From assembly GCA_021399445.1 (NCBI GenBank), contig JAJTUQ010000003.1, positions 4,340,001 through 4,404,000 on the forward strand: a DNA stretch of 64,000 bases, read 5' to 3'. This DNA comes from Xylogone sp. PMI_703 (Eukaryota; Ascomycota; Leotiomycetes). Numbering within the stretch: position 1 is the stretch's first letter; every line of letters starts with the position of its first letter. The position numbers were made by a program, and so were the translations under genes. The notes beneath the pieces were generated by a model, which was given only the letters and a program-made list of their open reading frames with translations, did no database searches and had not been told where the DNA came from. Shown here one piece after another: positions 23,980 to 35,667 of this stretch.

Positions 23980-24670
23980 GGTTGGAGGATGTAAGACAAG
24001 ATCGAAATAATCGGCACAGAATTGACCCTTTTGATATCTAATTCCTAGAAGATGATATAATGCTTTGCAGGCGCTGTTGCAACGGGATGGAGCTCTCAAG
24101 AGATACAGTGCAGCTAGATAGAGAAATCTGAGGAAATTTGAAAGGCACCTAGTGTCATTCCGAATTGATAGTCTCAGGAATTAAGCCAGAAGCCGTCAAG
24201 TGACTGATGTTTACTCTTATGTGATCCATTCTTGAAAAATGGTTCTCTGTCACCAGTGCACCACGAACATTTCCAACGCAGAACTTCGTGTGGAATCAGC
24301 AAATCGGACAATTAGAACTCTATTGATGTCAAGTCTTTAAAATAGGGGATAATAAAATAAAAAGGTAAAACCTTACGACACAATTAAGAGCAGTCTCCTT
24401 TTCCTCTCAATAAAAAAAATTCATACCAAATATCAAAAGAGTTCGTGCTGCTAAGGCTCTACGTCTCTCCCAGTAATGCGGTGGCATGAAACCCACCATT
24501 ACCAGGCCAACAACCCCTTTTCCTTTCTAGACCTGCTCAAGTTGACCTGACCGTGTTACCATTACGGCGCTCCCGAGGTCGTTATCTGTCATCGTTTTAT
24601 TTTGGGTTATATTCAGAGAACTTGCAACAGGAGACATACCTTCAAACCTGGCCCGACACCAAGTAAAGGA

Positions 24671-24770
24671 GTAATCCCCCTACTGCTCAATGCCAAGAAT
24701 TTTAGCTTCATTCTGAAGACCCCAGATGTGCAACAAAACTTCTGTCCATGGACACAAGTTCACTAGCCAA
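24671..24770 (+). repeat. Dispersed repeat copy, duplicate of 36360-36450
   Basis: This segment (CTGCTCAATGCCAAGA-like, then CCCAGATGTGCAACAAAACT) matches the region around 36365-36440 over roughly 80-90 bp. Most differences are transitions (C/T or A/G). It carries one copy of the GCAACAAAAC core. Confidence 0.7.
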
Positions 24771-24866
24771 CATAACCATATATAGTTAGTTAGCCTTCAG
24801 TCTTTAAAAAGTTAGACCTTTATATTAGCGTGGCGTATAGGAAGGAACTATAGTGAAGAACGTCTC

Positions 24867-25127
24867 TCCATTTTGTTGCACATCGCAGTCAGGGATCAAG
24901 GGGGTCATATTCACACAGTGGCTAAGCTCTCTGGATAGATGTGTTTCCTGCCCTTTTATGTTACACATCGGTGTGGGTGCCAAGTTATTTAGTGAAAATA
25001 TAATAATATCTAGCTGCTTTTTGTTACGCAGCGTTAGTGAAAGACCAAGCGCTCAAACCGGGCTGGGGGTTATCTGATTGCTTTGTTCAGATGTTTGTTC
25101 AGCCATTTTGTTGCATATCGCAGTAAT
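24867..25127 (-). repeat. Two copies of a TTTTGTTGCAyATCGCAGT repeat
   Basis: The motif CCATTTTGTTGCACATCGCAGT occurs near 24869-24890 and CCATTTTGTTGCATATCGCAGT near 25103-25124 (the two differ at one base). This is the reverse orientation of the GCAACAAAA core of the main repeat family. Confidence 0.55.
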
Positions 25128-26883
25128 GCCAAGAATATCTAGTGATAGTATATGAATGTTTTATCGCTTGCTCTTTTCGTCTTGGAGTGAGACTTGCTGT
25201 ATAAAGTGAGGTATTCATGCTTTGAGGGAGCCAAAGGCTGATGGAAGCTTGTGTTTCGTATGATGGAGAAGGCTATTGCTATCACTACTGAGAAGGAACA
25301 TTCTATCGTCACCGGCGACAGCTTGATGTTCCCAAATATGACGTCATAGGATCCATTATCATCATGTCAAAATATTTTAGTGATAGAACGTACCATCGCT
25401 ACTTTATATGGCGTGATGTGCTGCAGCTTCCAGAAAGAACACGAGGAAAACACAAGTCCCGAAACTTGTCACAAGACAATATATACCAACAACAATGGAA
25501 AATAATTTATGCGGTGACTGCCAATAATGTAAAGGGAAGAACAGGTTGCATCCCGATGGGATAGATAGGGGGAACAGTTCTCCGTGGACGCGGAAGTTCC
25601 AAGCGTCCTCGGCATTTACGATTTAGGAAAACTAGAGATCCCGCACCCCTCCGTTTACGATGCCGAAAAATGAAAGTATTGGAACGGGATGACGACTATT
25701 CTAGAAATCAGGATAGCAGGGATCGGAGCATAGTTATCAGATACACAGCAGAGAAAGGATGCCTTTGCTCCTGTCCTCGGGGTGCAATCGAGGCCGGATT
25801 TTGAGGGAAATTTGCATTTCTAAGGAGAAAGGAGTAACATTGAGAAACTAGGAGCTCATTCCACTGAAGTCCTGGCTGAGATCATTTCAAAATGAAACTT
25901 GTCAAGAAAAACTACTGAATTCTTTGAAGCTGCGCCAACGGCAGGGTTGGCTCCTGTTACTTTCTGTTGGCGTGCAAGACGACGAGTTTGAAGACAAGAC
26001 CGCATGACTTGAACAGAACTCTCCGTCTTTTGCATCCTTAGGAAGGTGGAGAAGATAAGGTAGTGGCGACATGCTTGAGGTTATTGTCTGATCGAAGAGA
26101 CCGTCCTGGTAATGCTCCACGTCAAATGTGGAGGTGATTCTTTCTACTCAAATTTCTCTTTTCCCACAAATATAGTTTGATGTAATGTGTGGCCATAGGC
26201 GCCATTGATGTGGATTGTAGAGAGAATAGAGGCTGCAGGAAGAGTATATAAAGAGACTGACTGGATAGCTACATGTTGCCTGATCCCACAATTGATAATG
26301 AGTTACAGTCCCGAACCTAAACTTAGATAGGGGGATAGATTGATACTGTTGATCCTGTGTATACTAAGGATTGTGGGATAGTCTGGCTATGATTGTGTAC
26401 TTTTCTACTCAAAAGCTACTACCACAGGCCAGAATTTTGTCGCCGTTAAATCATAAATTTATTTTCTTGACCAAAGCCGCATGTCTGCTACCAGTGGTTA
26501 AGCCACCCTCGGGTGAGTGTACTGTGTATATCAGACCACCTGGATTATGTAACAAAGTGTCTTGCATACAGTGATAGTTCTCATTACCGTACTTCGTCAA
26601 CGTCGCTCCACGACAACAGGTGATATCCCCCTCATGGAATTTGGCACACGACCCCTCATGCCGAGAGCGAATCAAAGATGGAACATGATTTCTGGTGACG
26701 AAATGCGGTGGTGAGAGAGAGGAGAATATATATGAGAAGCTCTCTTCTCATGAGGATGGGGTAGCAATTTCAATATTGAGTTCTCACAGAACATAGTTGA
26801 ATTCCAAAAGAGAGAGAGAGAGAGCAAAGGAAAAAAAGACTTACCAACTCAACCTAATCCGCATCAATCTCACCTTACCTACA

Positions 26884-27549
26884 ATGGCATCTAAAGAAGA
26901 GACCACCACCTCCGACGTGCTGTACAATGTAAAACGGACGATCATCGACTACATGACCGATCCCTCGGGCGCCACGCAGATCACCGACGTGCTCGCAACA
27001 TTCACCCTGCTGCCGCCCGCGAAGGAGTTCGCATACAAGTGCCTGGACAAATCCGGGTACAAGCAAGACGACTTCGACGTGTGGGAGGAGAAGGACAAGG
27101 CCCAAAACTGGAGGTACCCGGACGGGGTGCTGGTGCACGCCAAGGGAGCATCAGGCGTGGAGATCTACGTAGCCATCGACACGACGCCGAACACCAACAA
27201 CTTCAAAGGCAACGCCTCAGGCCTCGTCGAGACGCACCTGCAGTACGTGGTGCAGACGACGATAGACTACGAGGCCGACCGGTCAGGAGAGCGGCAGAGC
27301 ACGAGCATCGAGGGCGTGTTCGGGACACGTGATGCGGCGAGGAAGGCGGCGAAGAGTATTTTGTTGGACAAAGAGGACGATGTGACGAAGGAGAGCTTCG
27401 CGGAGTATGATGAGCGTGACGAGAAGGATGCGCAGTGGGCGTATGGGGAGAATAGCTGGGTGCATGCGGTGGGAGCGAATGGGGTCAATTATCTGGTGCA
27501 GGTCCTCACGCAGCCGGGCACGAAGGGGGGGACGCATAGCGCGCAGTAG
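26884..27549 (+). CDS. Two-repeat protein of unknown function (221 aa, intronless)
   Basis: ATG 26884 (MASKEETTTSD) is preceded by a purine-rich UTR with a GA repeat; the upstream open stretch lacks an ATG. The protein is an internal tandem duplication. Repeat A (about 12-105: VKRTIIDYMTDPSGATQITDV ... WRYPDGVLVHAKGASGVEIYVAI) aligns with repeat B (about 120-210: VQTTIDYEADRSGERQSTSI ... WAYGENSWVHAVGANGVNYLVQV). Each repeat has an alpha/beta look with a conserved W-x-Y-(x4)-W/L-VHA-x-GA-x-GV signature. There is no signal peptide or known catalytic motif. It is GC-richer than its surroundings. I do not recognise a characterised family. Confidence 0.75.
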   Translation: MASKEETTTSDVLYNVKRTIIDYMTDPSGATQITDVLATFTLLPPAKEFAYKCLDKSGYKQDDFDVWEEKDKAQNWRYPDGVLVHAKGASGVEIYVAIDTTPNTNNFKGNASGLVETHLQYVVQTTIDYEADRSGERQSTSIEGVFGTRDAARKAAKSILLDKEDDVTKESFAEYDERDEKDAQWAYGENSWVHAVGANGVNYLVQVLTQPGTKGGTHSAQ

Positions 27550-29414
27550 TTCAACTAATGGGTTGAATTGAAGACTTCAAAATGTACAAAAAGGTGAATT
27601 GCAATTGACTGATTACTGAACAACAAAAGAAACGAAAAAAAGGAGAGTACGGGGTAACAAAAGGATGGGGGAGCATTCGTTTTTGGATATTGGTTTGAAA
27701 GAGAATACTGCATTGGGCAGTTGTGTTGGATTTCGGGGGAAGCAATCGAGAGTGAAGCATCTTCTCTCCCTTCGCAAGAGTTTTCTATTTCTGTGCATAG
27801 GGCGTGCTGATCATCGGCGTCATTGGGTGGGACCCTCCTTTGATGTCTGTTCTGTACTTTACTTCTTTTGTAATACGGTGCAATCAACTGTAAGGGTCTG
27901 TCGATGTTGCTTTTGGTGGCTGTGTGGTGGTGAAGCTTGGAGAGACATTTTGTGGGTACGCGGGAACAAGCTTAATAAGGCAAATCGAATCGGTGCTCTT
28001 GCGGCGGGAAAATCCTTTTTCGTTTGATTCTTTCTTTTCTTTCTTTGCCTCGCCTTTGCTGAAAATAGCAGCTATTTTCTCGGTCTTTCTGGGAGGTTCT
28101 CTTGCTGCCAAGTTATACAAAGAAAAACGGCCTTTTTTAATTAATTCAGATCCAACCAGTTACCTCATTGAAGCCCAATCCGCAGTTGTGTATATACAAG
28201 TACAGTGTGGTATATCGTAATCCTGCATCTGCAGAGAAATGGATCGAAGGAGAAGAAGATGAACAAAAACTGCGTCTGGCAGGCTCCGAGTTCGCCGGAG
28301 TCGTGCAGCCGTCCACTCGCGCAGATCTGTCTCGGGTGACTAGCGAATCACAGCGCGCCAATTGCTGCTTCTTTTTCAGCCTTCTAGACGGGTCCGTCGA
28401 TCGATCGATGATCCTCTCTCTTATCGCGTTCCATCGGCTTCATATGAACACGCTCTGTGCTGAGGCGCTGACCTCGCTGACCTGGGGTCAATGCCGTGAA
28501 TACGAAGTAATTTCAGGCATACGGGAGGGCCAGAGGCCCAGCAAAGAGAGTACCACTGTTGCTGTGCTACAATTCCTGACGGTCTAGACCTGCTTGTATA
28601 CAGCCCATTCCTTACCGTTACAGTGCTGTGACTCTCTCTCAGCTGTTCTCTCTGTGTGAGCCCTGTACCGTACTGCCTAGACTTTTCATTGCCCAGGATC
28701 CCGTGACCTCGAGAAGGTGAAATCTTACTGTTTTTTCTCGACGTTGACAGAGGATGAAACATCCGGCCAGCAAATTGATGGGCGCACACCACCAAACCCG
28801 ATCCCGCAATCCCCATTGGTGGGTATGGAAGCTAATTGGTGGCGTCTGGTTGGCGTTGAGCGCTGTGCCTGACACGGGTGGCGTGCGCTAAGAACACTCT
28901 CTGACAACGGACCAGGGGCGGGGGAGCAGTACCAAGAACCGCACGGAAGGGTGCAAGTCCTGGGACGGGCTGCTTTTGGTCCTGGTCCCCTTCTCCCTCT
29001 TTTTTCCTTTGTAATGCCCCCCCGTCTTCACTTGTTCTCCTTCTTGTGATCCTCAATTGCCTTGCCTGTCCTTTTCCCTGTCATCTCCTCATCTCCTTCT
29101 TCATCACACGCTCGTTTGCCTATATTAATCTTCGTTGTTCCTCCTCTCGCCAAAAGTCGATCCTGTTCGCATCTCTTTTTTTTCGCGATCCTGCGCAGAA
29201 TACGTCATTGCGGATCAGTTCGTGCCCTTGTGGATAACCTCGATTTTCCCCAAACCCAGCTGCTCATCACTTCACTCGCTCTGGCAGCTGGTCAATCTCT
29301 ACGCAACCCGTGGCATAACTCTCGTTCAGCTTCCCCACTGGAGTCCCGGCGACTCAATCCATTCCTTCATAAACCCAACCCTCGCGCATCTGCTCGCCTC
29401 GGCTCCTTGAGAAG
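27550..29414. other. Intergenic region and promoter of the channel gene
   Basis: 1.9 kb with no recognised gene. Long CT-rich tracts at about 29030-29200 immediately upstream of the channel gene fit a fungal promoter/5' UTR. Confidence 0.4.
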
Positions 29415-32095
29415 ATGTCCTTGCGGTCTCCCAGAGGCTACAATAAAATGAGCCACGAGATGGATATTCCCCTCACCCAAGTCCGAACTGGTGGCTCGAC
29501 TGGAGCACGGAAGCAGGGCGAGGGCGTCATGAATTCCGGCGACATGGAAACCCAGAATACCTTCCACGAGAAGGCGGAGCACGACCACCACTTCCATCAC
29601 CATGGCGGCAGACGGAAATTGCAGAGACTCAACTCCAAGGGCAGAGTCGACAGCGACGTCGAAGTCAATGCCATGGGCCGGATCTACAACAAAATTGTCG
29701 GGTTCTCGGTCATCACGCGATACATGCTGTACGTTGCTCCCCTCGCCATCATGATTGCCGCGCCCATTGTCGTCTACGCCATCATCAATCCCGATGCCAA
29801 AATTGCCGGCGTAAAAGTGTACCTGTTCTTCACCTGGATTGAGATCGTCTGGCTCAGTCTCTGGATATCGAAGTTGATAGCCAAGGCTTTGCCATATGTC
29901 TTCATGTTCCTCTGCGGTGTGGTCAGCTCCGGAACCAGGAAATATGCCAAGGTTATCGAGGCTCTGGAAATCCCTATTTCCCTCGTTGGATGGGCCATCA
30001 CTTCACTCGTCACCTTCACAGCACTGACAAGCGCTAAGCTCAATAATGAGGCTCAGCATCGTTGGATTACGGTTATGAAAAACGTCCTGGGCCCAGCCCT
30101 TATCGCTACTCTGCTCTACCTCGCTGAAAAGACCCTCATTCAGCTGATTAGTATCAGCTATCATGCGCGGTCTTTTGATCAAAGAATCAAGGAATCCAAG
30201 CACAATATCTACCTCCTCGGCCTCCTTTTTGATGCTTCCAGGGCATTGTTCCCCATGTATTGCAAGGAATTCGAGGAAGAGGATATCCTCATCAATGACA
30301 GCATCGAAGCGATGCTCGCAAAGACCACCCGTGGGCACAAGAGATCGGGATCGGCGACTCCACTCAAGCTGATCGGTGATATCAGCAGAGTTGGCGATAA
30401 AGTAACATCGCTCTTCGGTCACGTGGCTGCTGAAATCACAGGAAAGCAAGTATTCAACCCTACCTCAGCCCACTCAATCATCGTGGAGGCGCTAGAGAAA
30501 ACCAAGAGCTCCGAAGCTTTGGCAAAGAGATTGTGGATGTCCTTCGTCGTGGAAGGTAAGGAAGCCCTGTTCATCGACGATATTCATGAAGTCCTTGGCT
30601 ATGCCCGCAAGGAGGAGGCTGATGAAGCCTTTGCCATGTTGGACAGTGATGGTAATGGCGATGTCAGTCTTGATGAAATGATCATGAAGGTTGTCGATAT
30701 CGGTCGAGACAGAAAGGCCATTGCCAACAGTGTTCGTGATGTTGGCCAAGCCATTGGTGTTCTTGATCAGGTGTTTGTCACCATCCTCACTGTCATCATT
30801 GTCTTCATATTCGGTAAGTTCTATTGTCCGATTACTTCATCGTAGCACGTAGTTAACAATTGCCAGTTGCTTTCCAGGATACCAACTTTGTCACCACATT
30901 GGCCACTGCCGGAACCACCCTTCTGTCTCTTTCATTTGTCTTCGCTGTTACAACGCAAGAATTCCTTGGATCTTGTATCTTCTTGTTTGTTAAGCATCCA
31001 TACGATGTCGGTGATAGAGTTGACATCGTTGGACCTGAGAAAGAATCCCTTGTTGTTGACAAGATCTCTCTTCTTTACACTATATTCAGACGCATTGACA
31101 ATATGAAGATTGTTCAAGTCCCGAACATCGTTCTTAACACTGTCTGGATTGAAAATATCACCCGAAGTGGAGCAATGAAAGAACAACTCGATATGTTCAT
31201 CTCTTTTGATACCTCTCTGGAAGATATTGAGCTCCTGCGAAAGGAGATGGAGAACTTTGTCCGATCTCCCGAGAACAGCCGTGACTTCCAGCCTGATATC
31301 ATCCTTGAAGCAACAGGAATTGGTAACATGGACAAATTACAGCTGAAGATCGAGATCCGTCATAAGTCTAACTGGCATAACGAGACCGTCCGGGCTGCAA
31401 GAAGATCGAAGTTCATGTGCGCGCTTGTCCTTGCGCTCCGCAAGATTCCTATTTATGCACCTGGTGGAGGTGGTGAGCCACTTGGTGGACCAACCAATCC
31501 AAGTTACTCCGTTGCCGTTCCTGATGAATATGCTATTGCGGCAAGAGACAAAGCTGCTAAAGCCAAAGAAGAAAAGCGTCTTGTTCCTTCGGCTCCAGCA
31601 GCTCCAGCAGCCGTCCAAGAGCACGAAGAAGACGTTCTCCAGAACTTGAATGCAAGGAACCCAGCTCAAGATGTAGCCCACAGAATCGAGGATCTTGATA
31701 TTGGCCGAGATGACAATTCCATCAGCAGCGGTCACACAGCCTTTGATCGGCAGAGAAACCAGGACATAGAAGAGGTCCGCAGCGGTCTAGTAAAGAGGAT
31801 GAGCACGAGCGGCAAACGCAGACCAGGAGAGCCCATGCCTCAAGCACTGCAATCGCCCAGCTCCAACAGCACCAATCCCGGCATAACTTTCACAAGCCCC
31901 AGTCCTCGAAATGACTTTGCTCGACTGGAGGAGGAGGAAGCTGAGATGGAGAACGTGAACTTGGGCGATAATGGTTATCCAGGTCCCGGATACCGATTAC
32001 CGGACGTCGGAAGCTCTTCTCCATATTCGTCGCAGCGACCGGGTCCACCTCCGCCTCAGGGGCCACCTCAGGGACCAGCAGGCCACCCACGATGA
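29415..32095 (+). CDS. EF-hand mechanosensitive channel, MscS family (Msy1/Msy2-like, 875 aa)
   Basis: Exons 29415-30813 and 30867-32095; the 53-bp intron closes as IVFIFVAFQDTNF. The N-terminus is polar and His-rich (about 1-95), then several membrane segments follow (about 103-124, 135-150, 155-172, 188-205, 223-240). An EF-hand loop DSDGNGDVSLDE (about 410-421) precedes the pore-lining helix and MscS core: TTLATAGTTLLSLSFVF, GSCIFLFVKHPYDVGDRVDI and a beta domain with VQVPNIVLNTVWIENITRSG. The C-terminus is Pro/Gly-rich and disordered. Fungal members (Msy1/Msy2) sit in the ER and control calcium during hypo-osmotic swelling; the EF-hand suggests direct calcium feedback. Length and order fit the family. 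Confidence 0.95.
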
Positions 32096-32820
32096 GTAGG
32101 TGAACATGAGACGTCTATAAGTGATATAACGCTGTGACTTGCAAAAAGTTTATACTAAAAGGTCTTTCATTTTCTTTGTAATTCGGGGGAGAGGGTTGGT
32201 GATGCATCATTTTTTTCGGTGACAGAAAGAGGCACTTTGACATATATCAGGCGTTCTGTTTTATGGTGACGAATTGGCATTAGATCAAGGGAAGATAGGG
32301 TAGAAGATAAAACTGCATTCTGATGATGACTGCTTAGATGATATTCAATAGAGTTGATTATCTTAATATAAAAAGAATCGTTCTCAAAGGTTACTCTCTA
32401 CTTCATTTGCTGTTAAAACAGAAATAAATTGTCCTCATCACATATCAAACCACCAGTTAACTGTCAAGGAACTGAATCCCAACATGGCAACCATGGAGTG
32501 CGATTTCCAATGAATCTCTTTGCACAGGGATCTGAAAGCACGGTAGGTAACTGGAATTGTAGTGGAGACTTCTTTTTTAAACCTTTTCGGTTCCTATTGG
32601 GATGCTTTTTTAATGCTTTTGATTTATGAACGAATAGATGTACGGGTGTAAGGGAAGTCTTGTGGATGTGTAAAATGGGAAGGTGATACTATCGGGTATC
32701 CCGAGCTGTTGGGATGACATTTACAGACGGTAACAGACCATTCCATCTGTTCTAGAATCACCACAGAGAGAGTGTTCTAATCCAGGCTAGAATATATGTA
32801 TGAGCTTATTAAACATTCTT
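32096..32820. other. AT-rich region between channel gene and repeat locus
   Basis: 3' UTR and spacer; no gene recognised. Confidence 0.35.
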
Positions 32821-32912
32821 TGGCCAAAAGTTTGTTGCATGTCTGCGACGGCGGAGAATTCCAGTACGATTGGTTACAAAGTTGCTTTGGTTAAAGTTTT
32901 GTTGCATGTCTG
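32821..32912 (-). repeat. Two reverse-oriented copies of the approximately 80-bp repeat (left flank of piggyBac)
   Basis: Cores at 32821-32845 and 32889-32912 read as CCAAAAGTTTGTTGCATGTC and TTAAAGTTTTGTTGCATGTC on the plus strand, the reverse of the core in the right-hand array. The second is followed by GTTGGCTCAGGG and ACGAGGAGTTGTTCTGTCTG, both also found (reverse-complemented) at 40.7 kb. Confidence 0.8.
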
Positions 32913-32988
32913 AGTTGGCTCAGGGTTTTAATCTACGAGGAGTTGTTCTGTCTGCTTCTAGCTAATGGTCTAGGAAACCTTCCGTTAA

Positions 32989-33012
32989 ATCCTATCCCCC
33001 GGAGCCTCAGAT
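32989..33012 (+). repeat. piggyBac left terminal inverted repeat
   Basis: 24 bp, identical to the reverse complement of 35644-35667, directly abutting TTAA at 32985-32988. Confidence 0.95.
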
Positions 33013-33114
33013 CAGATCAGGTATCTATTATTACATAATAATTATATAATGGAGTCGTCCAATGAGAAGCATTCATTTTAGCCATAGTACCCCTATTTTG
33101 AGGTTATTGATAAT

Positions 33115-35511
33115 TTACAGGTTATACTCTTTATGGTATTGCACAAAGCAAGCCCCTTCTTTACATAAGTGAACCTGGCAAGCCTGACAGCCATAATTCG
33201 AGCGTTTTCGAACTGAATTATGACTTAGCTCGCCCATAACCTTTCGTCTCTTACCGGAGCAACTCTTACAGTCTCCTTGTTTCCCAAAAGCTTGTAAGCT
33301 ATGGTCTGAGCCAGTCACTGGACCCCCAATTTTTGGTGCAATTGGCTCTAAAACAGGCCTTTTCCGTTTACCCAGTGACAGCTCTTCTCCTTGCTCAAGT
33401 AAAGCTTTATATAAAGCTTCGCGAAATGCAGTATGGCCCTGATGTCCGGCAAACTTAATACCACTATACTTCGAAATAAGCCAACAATTGACTATAACTG
33501 TATTCAATAAGAACTGAAATAAAGCTTTCCAGCTACCACGTCGTACAAGACGTAATCCTGAATAAGAAGCTTTTAATTAGTCACCGATATCAACGCTATT
33601 CATGTTGTGATTATACATATCAACGACAGTTGGGATTCTAAGGTCTTTATAAGGCTTGTCCCCAAAAACCTTTTGTGCTGTTTTTGCTGAAGTAAATATA
33701 GTTGATGGCCGTTTTCTAGTCCTATGTCACGACCCCGCAGGGTTGTGACAAGCGACCTAAAGTATAAGGCCTCTATAGCCGTCGCCTTAGTTAAATAAGT
33801 ATAAGTTAAGACGGCTATCCGGGACTTGGTTATGGTATCGCTAGTACTATCGCATTACTAGTACTAGCGAAAGGATAGTACAAGTTCAACACTAGTACTA
33901 TAAAAAGGGTTGTACAAGCTAAAGGATAGTACTATCGGAATTATAGTACTAACCCTTTGGTTGTACTAGCTAAGTGGTAGTACTATCGGAGAAATAGTAC
34001 TACCTTTCCGCTTGTGCTAGCGATTTGCTCGTACGTGTAAAAAGCTAGTACTAGCGATTAAGCGAGCACCTGGATTAGATAAGCGGATCCCATGGATCCC
34101 ATGGATCCCCAGGGGGATCGATGGGATCAATGGGACTCGAAGGAAATTCACTCTCTATATAAGTAGATAGAACTCACAGTAGATAGGAGCTTCGTGCTCA
34201 ACTCAATTGATTTACAGCATACCTGCATTTCATAGTAACTACCCTAAGCTTTGTGAAGTTATTCTCTTGCCCTTTACCTTCATCTATCATTTGAGTGATA
34301 GATAACCCCATACCCTAGTAGGAACGTTACATCCTAATGATAGTTTCCCCAGCCAAAGTATGAGTAGTACTGATCATAAGGACCAGAGCATTGTCTTTCC
34401 AAGACATCATATTAACTTTCCCATCCTCTGTAAACTTTTCCTTTATAGTTCCCCACTCAATATAGTCCTTTTTTTCGTCTTCTTTCTTGTCTTTAACTAG
34501 TTCTGACCATATACCGGAGTCTTTTCTGACTGTACCTGTACAGCCAGCTCCAATACTTGCAAGATATTGAGCTAATTTAACGCTCATAAACAAGTTATCA
34601 AGCCAAAGAATATGCCTGTATATGATGCCTGGGCCTGGGGGTCGCTGCACCTTTTGTAGCAAATATGGTACTACAGCGGCAGTTGGATTTAAACCCACTC
34701 CTTTAGGAGGTTTATACCCAGGGTGAAAGTGAGGGCCTTTTTTACAACCTTTACTGTGCCAAATCCAGCTCAAAAAGTAGCCCTTTTGAGCAATCACCCA
34801 TACCTTATAGCCCATAGGGATTGGCTTATTTGGAATCTTTAAAGTGTCATAGGATCTCTCCTGAAATCGTACCATACATTCGTCTACAGCAAGATCCCGG
34901 CCTGGGATCCAAAGATTTTTAGCCATAAACTGAATATGGTCATTCAAAGAATCGAGCTAGAGAAAAAGTAAGTCACTTACTATATTAAATATAAAGGGAA
35001 ATACATATACTCTCTCAAACACTATAAGTTCTGATATAGCCAGTGAAATCTGGAACCAGCGAGAAATAGCCTCAAACCTCTTTTTACTCATATACAATAT
35101 AACAGGTCTATACGTAAAGCCCTTGCTAGAGTCCGTATTCCAGTAATCACATAATTGTTTTGTCTCAACTACTGTCATATATATTCGAATCCCCAAATAT
35201 ACATATAACTCTTCCACAGTCACGGAAGTCCATTTAGGATAGGACTCTTTAGTTTTACCCTGCTCTAATGCCCGTTGATGGTTTTTATTAGTATTCTGTA
35301 CTAACAATTCAACAATAGGACGTGAAAAGAACAGTGTAAAAAGAGCCAAAGGGTTATCAGGATCGATATGTGATGGAAGGTTGATTTTGTGCTTGAATTG
35401 AGGGCATTCCAGTGGAGTAAACGTAGTGCCGACTTTTTTCACTGGCTCAAAATGGGGCCTTAAGGTTCCTGGGTCTGTAGAATCCGGTACCACGTTCTTA
35501 GGTTGTGCCAT
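33115..35511 (-). pseudogene. piggyBac transposase, disrupted by LTR insertion and a nonsense codon
   Basis: It starts at ATG 35511 (MAQPKNVVPDSTDPGT). A likely 54-bp intron (about 34964-35017) separates VFER from LDSLNDHIQFMAK. Family blocks are YVYLGIRIYMTVV, RDLAVDECMVRF (first catalytic Asp region), PIPMGYKVWVIAQKGY, ILWLDNLFMSVKL (second Asp) and VVDMYNHNMNSVDIGD (third Asp). A C-terminal Cys-rich zinc-finger-like domain (CKSC, CQACQVHLC, up to 33115) follows. Two lesions are visible. The LTR at 33725-34331 is inserted after ETIIR. A TAA stop at 33577-33579 follows NSVDIGD, where relatives have Gln. Reading on either side of the LTR is in frame once one 5-bp target copy is discounted. 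Confidence 0.92.
33725..34331. mobile_element. Solo LTR (607 bp) with 5-bp target-site duplication TCCTA
   Basis: It begins TGTCACGACC and ends CGTTACA, giving the TG...CA ends of an LTR with near-inverted termini (TGTcACG/CGTtACA). It is flanked by identical TCCTA at 33720-33724 and 34332-34336. No retrotransposon coding sequence is present, so this is a solo LTR left by LTR-LTR recombination. The interior at about 33830-34050 is packed with CTAGTACTA/TAGTACTATCG-type near-palindromes, followed by a TATATAAG box near 34156. Confidence 0.92.
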
Positions 35512-35643
35512 AGTAAATTTCTATACAAGTAGCTACAATTAAAGTATTTGTTTACATTCGGATAACTGATTGTTTACTTTTGATGGTCCTGATTTATGGT
35601 TTTGTGGCCTGAGGCATCGCGCTAAATAAGGCAAGAAATAGTC

Positions 35644-35667
35644 ATCTGAGGCTCCGGGGGATAGGAT
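35644..35667 (-). repeat. piggyBac right terminal inverted repeat
   Basis: 24 bp, the exact reverse complement of the left repeat, followed by TTAA at 35668-35671. Confidence 0.95.

Larger units (their letters stand above)
23980..26883. other. Gene-poor region with dispersed repeat copies
   Basis: AT-rich, 2.9 kb. It contains the diverged repeat copies listed separately at 24671-24770 and about 24867-25127. No intact gene is recognised. A (GA)n microsatellite lies at about 26809-26824, just upstream of the next gene. Confidence 0.4.
32989..35667 (-). mobile_element. piggyBac-type DNA transposon with intact ends, interrupted by a solo LTR
   Basis: The ends are perfect 24-bp terminal inverted repeats, 32989-33012 and 35644-35667, beginning ATCCTATCCCCCGGAGCCTC. 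They are flanked on both sides by TTAA (32985-32988 and 35668-35671), the signature piggyBac target duplication. Length is 2,679 bp, or 2,067 bp without the inserted LTR and its duplicated target. It encodes one DDE_Tnp_1_7-type transposase on the minus strand, now broken. Perfect ends with a damaged gene suggest recent loss of autonomy. Confidence 0.93.

Noticed and set aside
26797..26883. Upstream 29-codon extension of the two-repeat protein
   Set aside because: It is a purine-rich microsatellite without an ATG; treated as 5' UTR.
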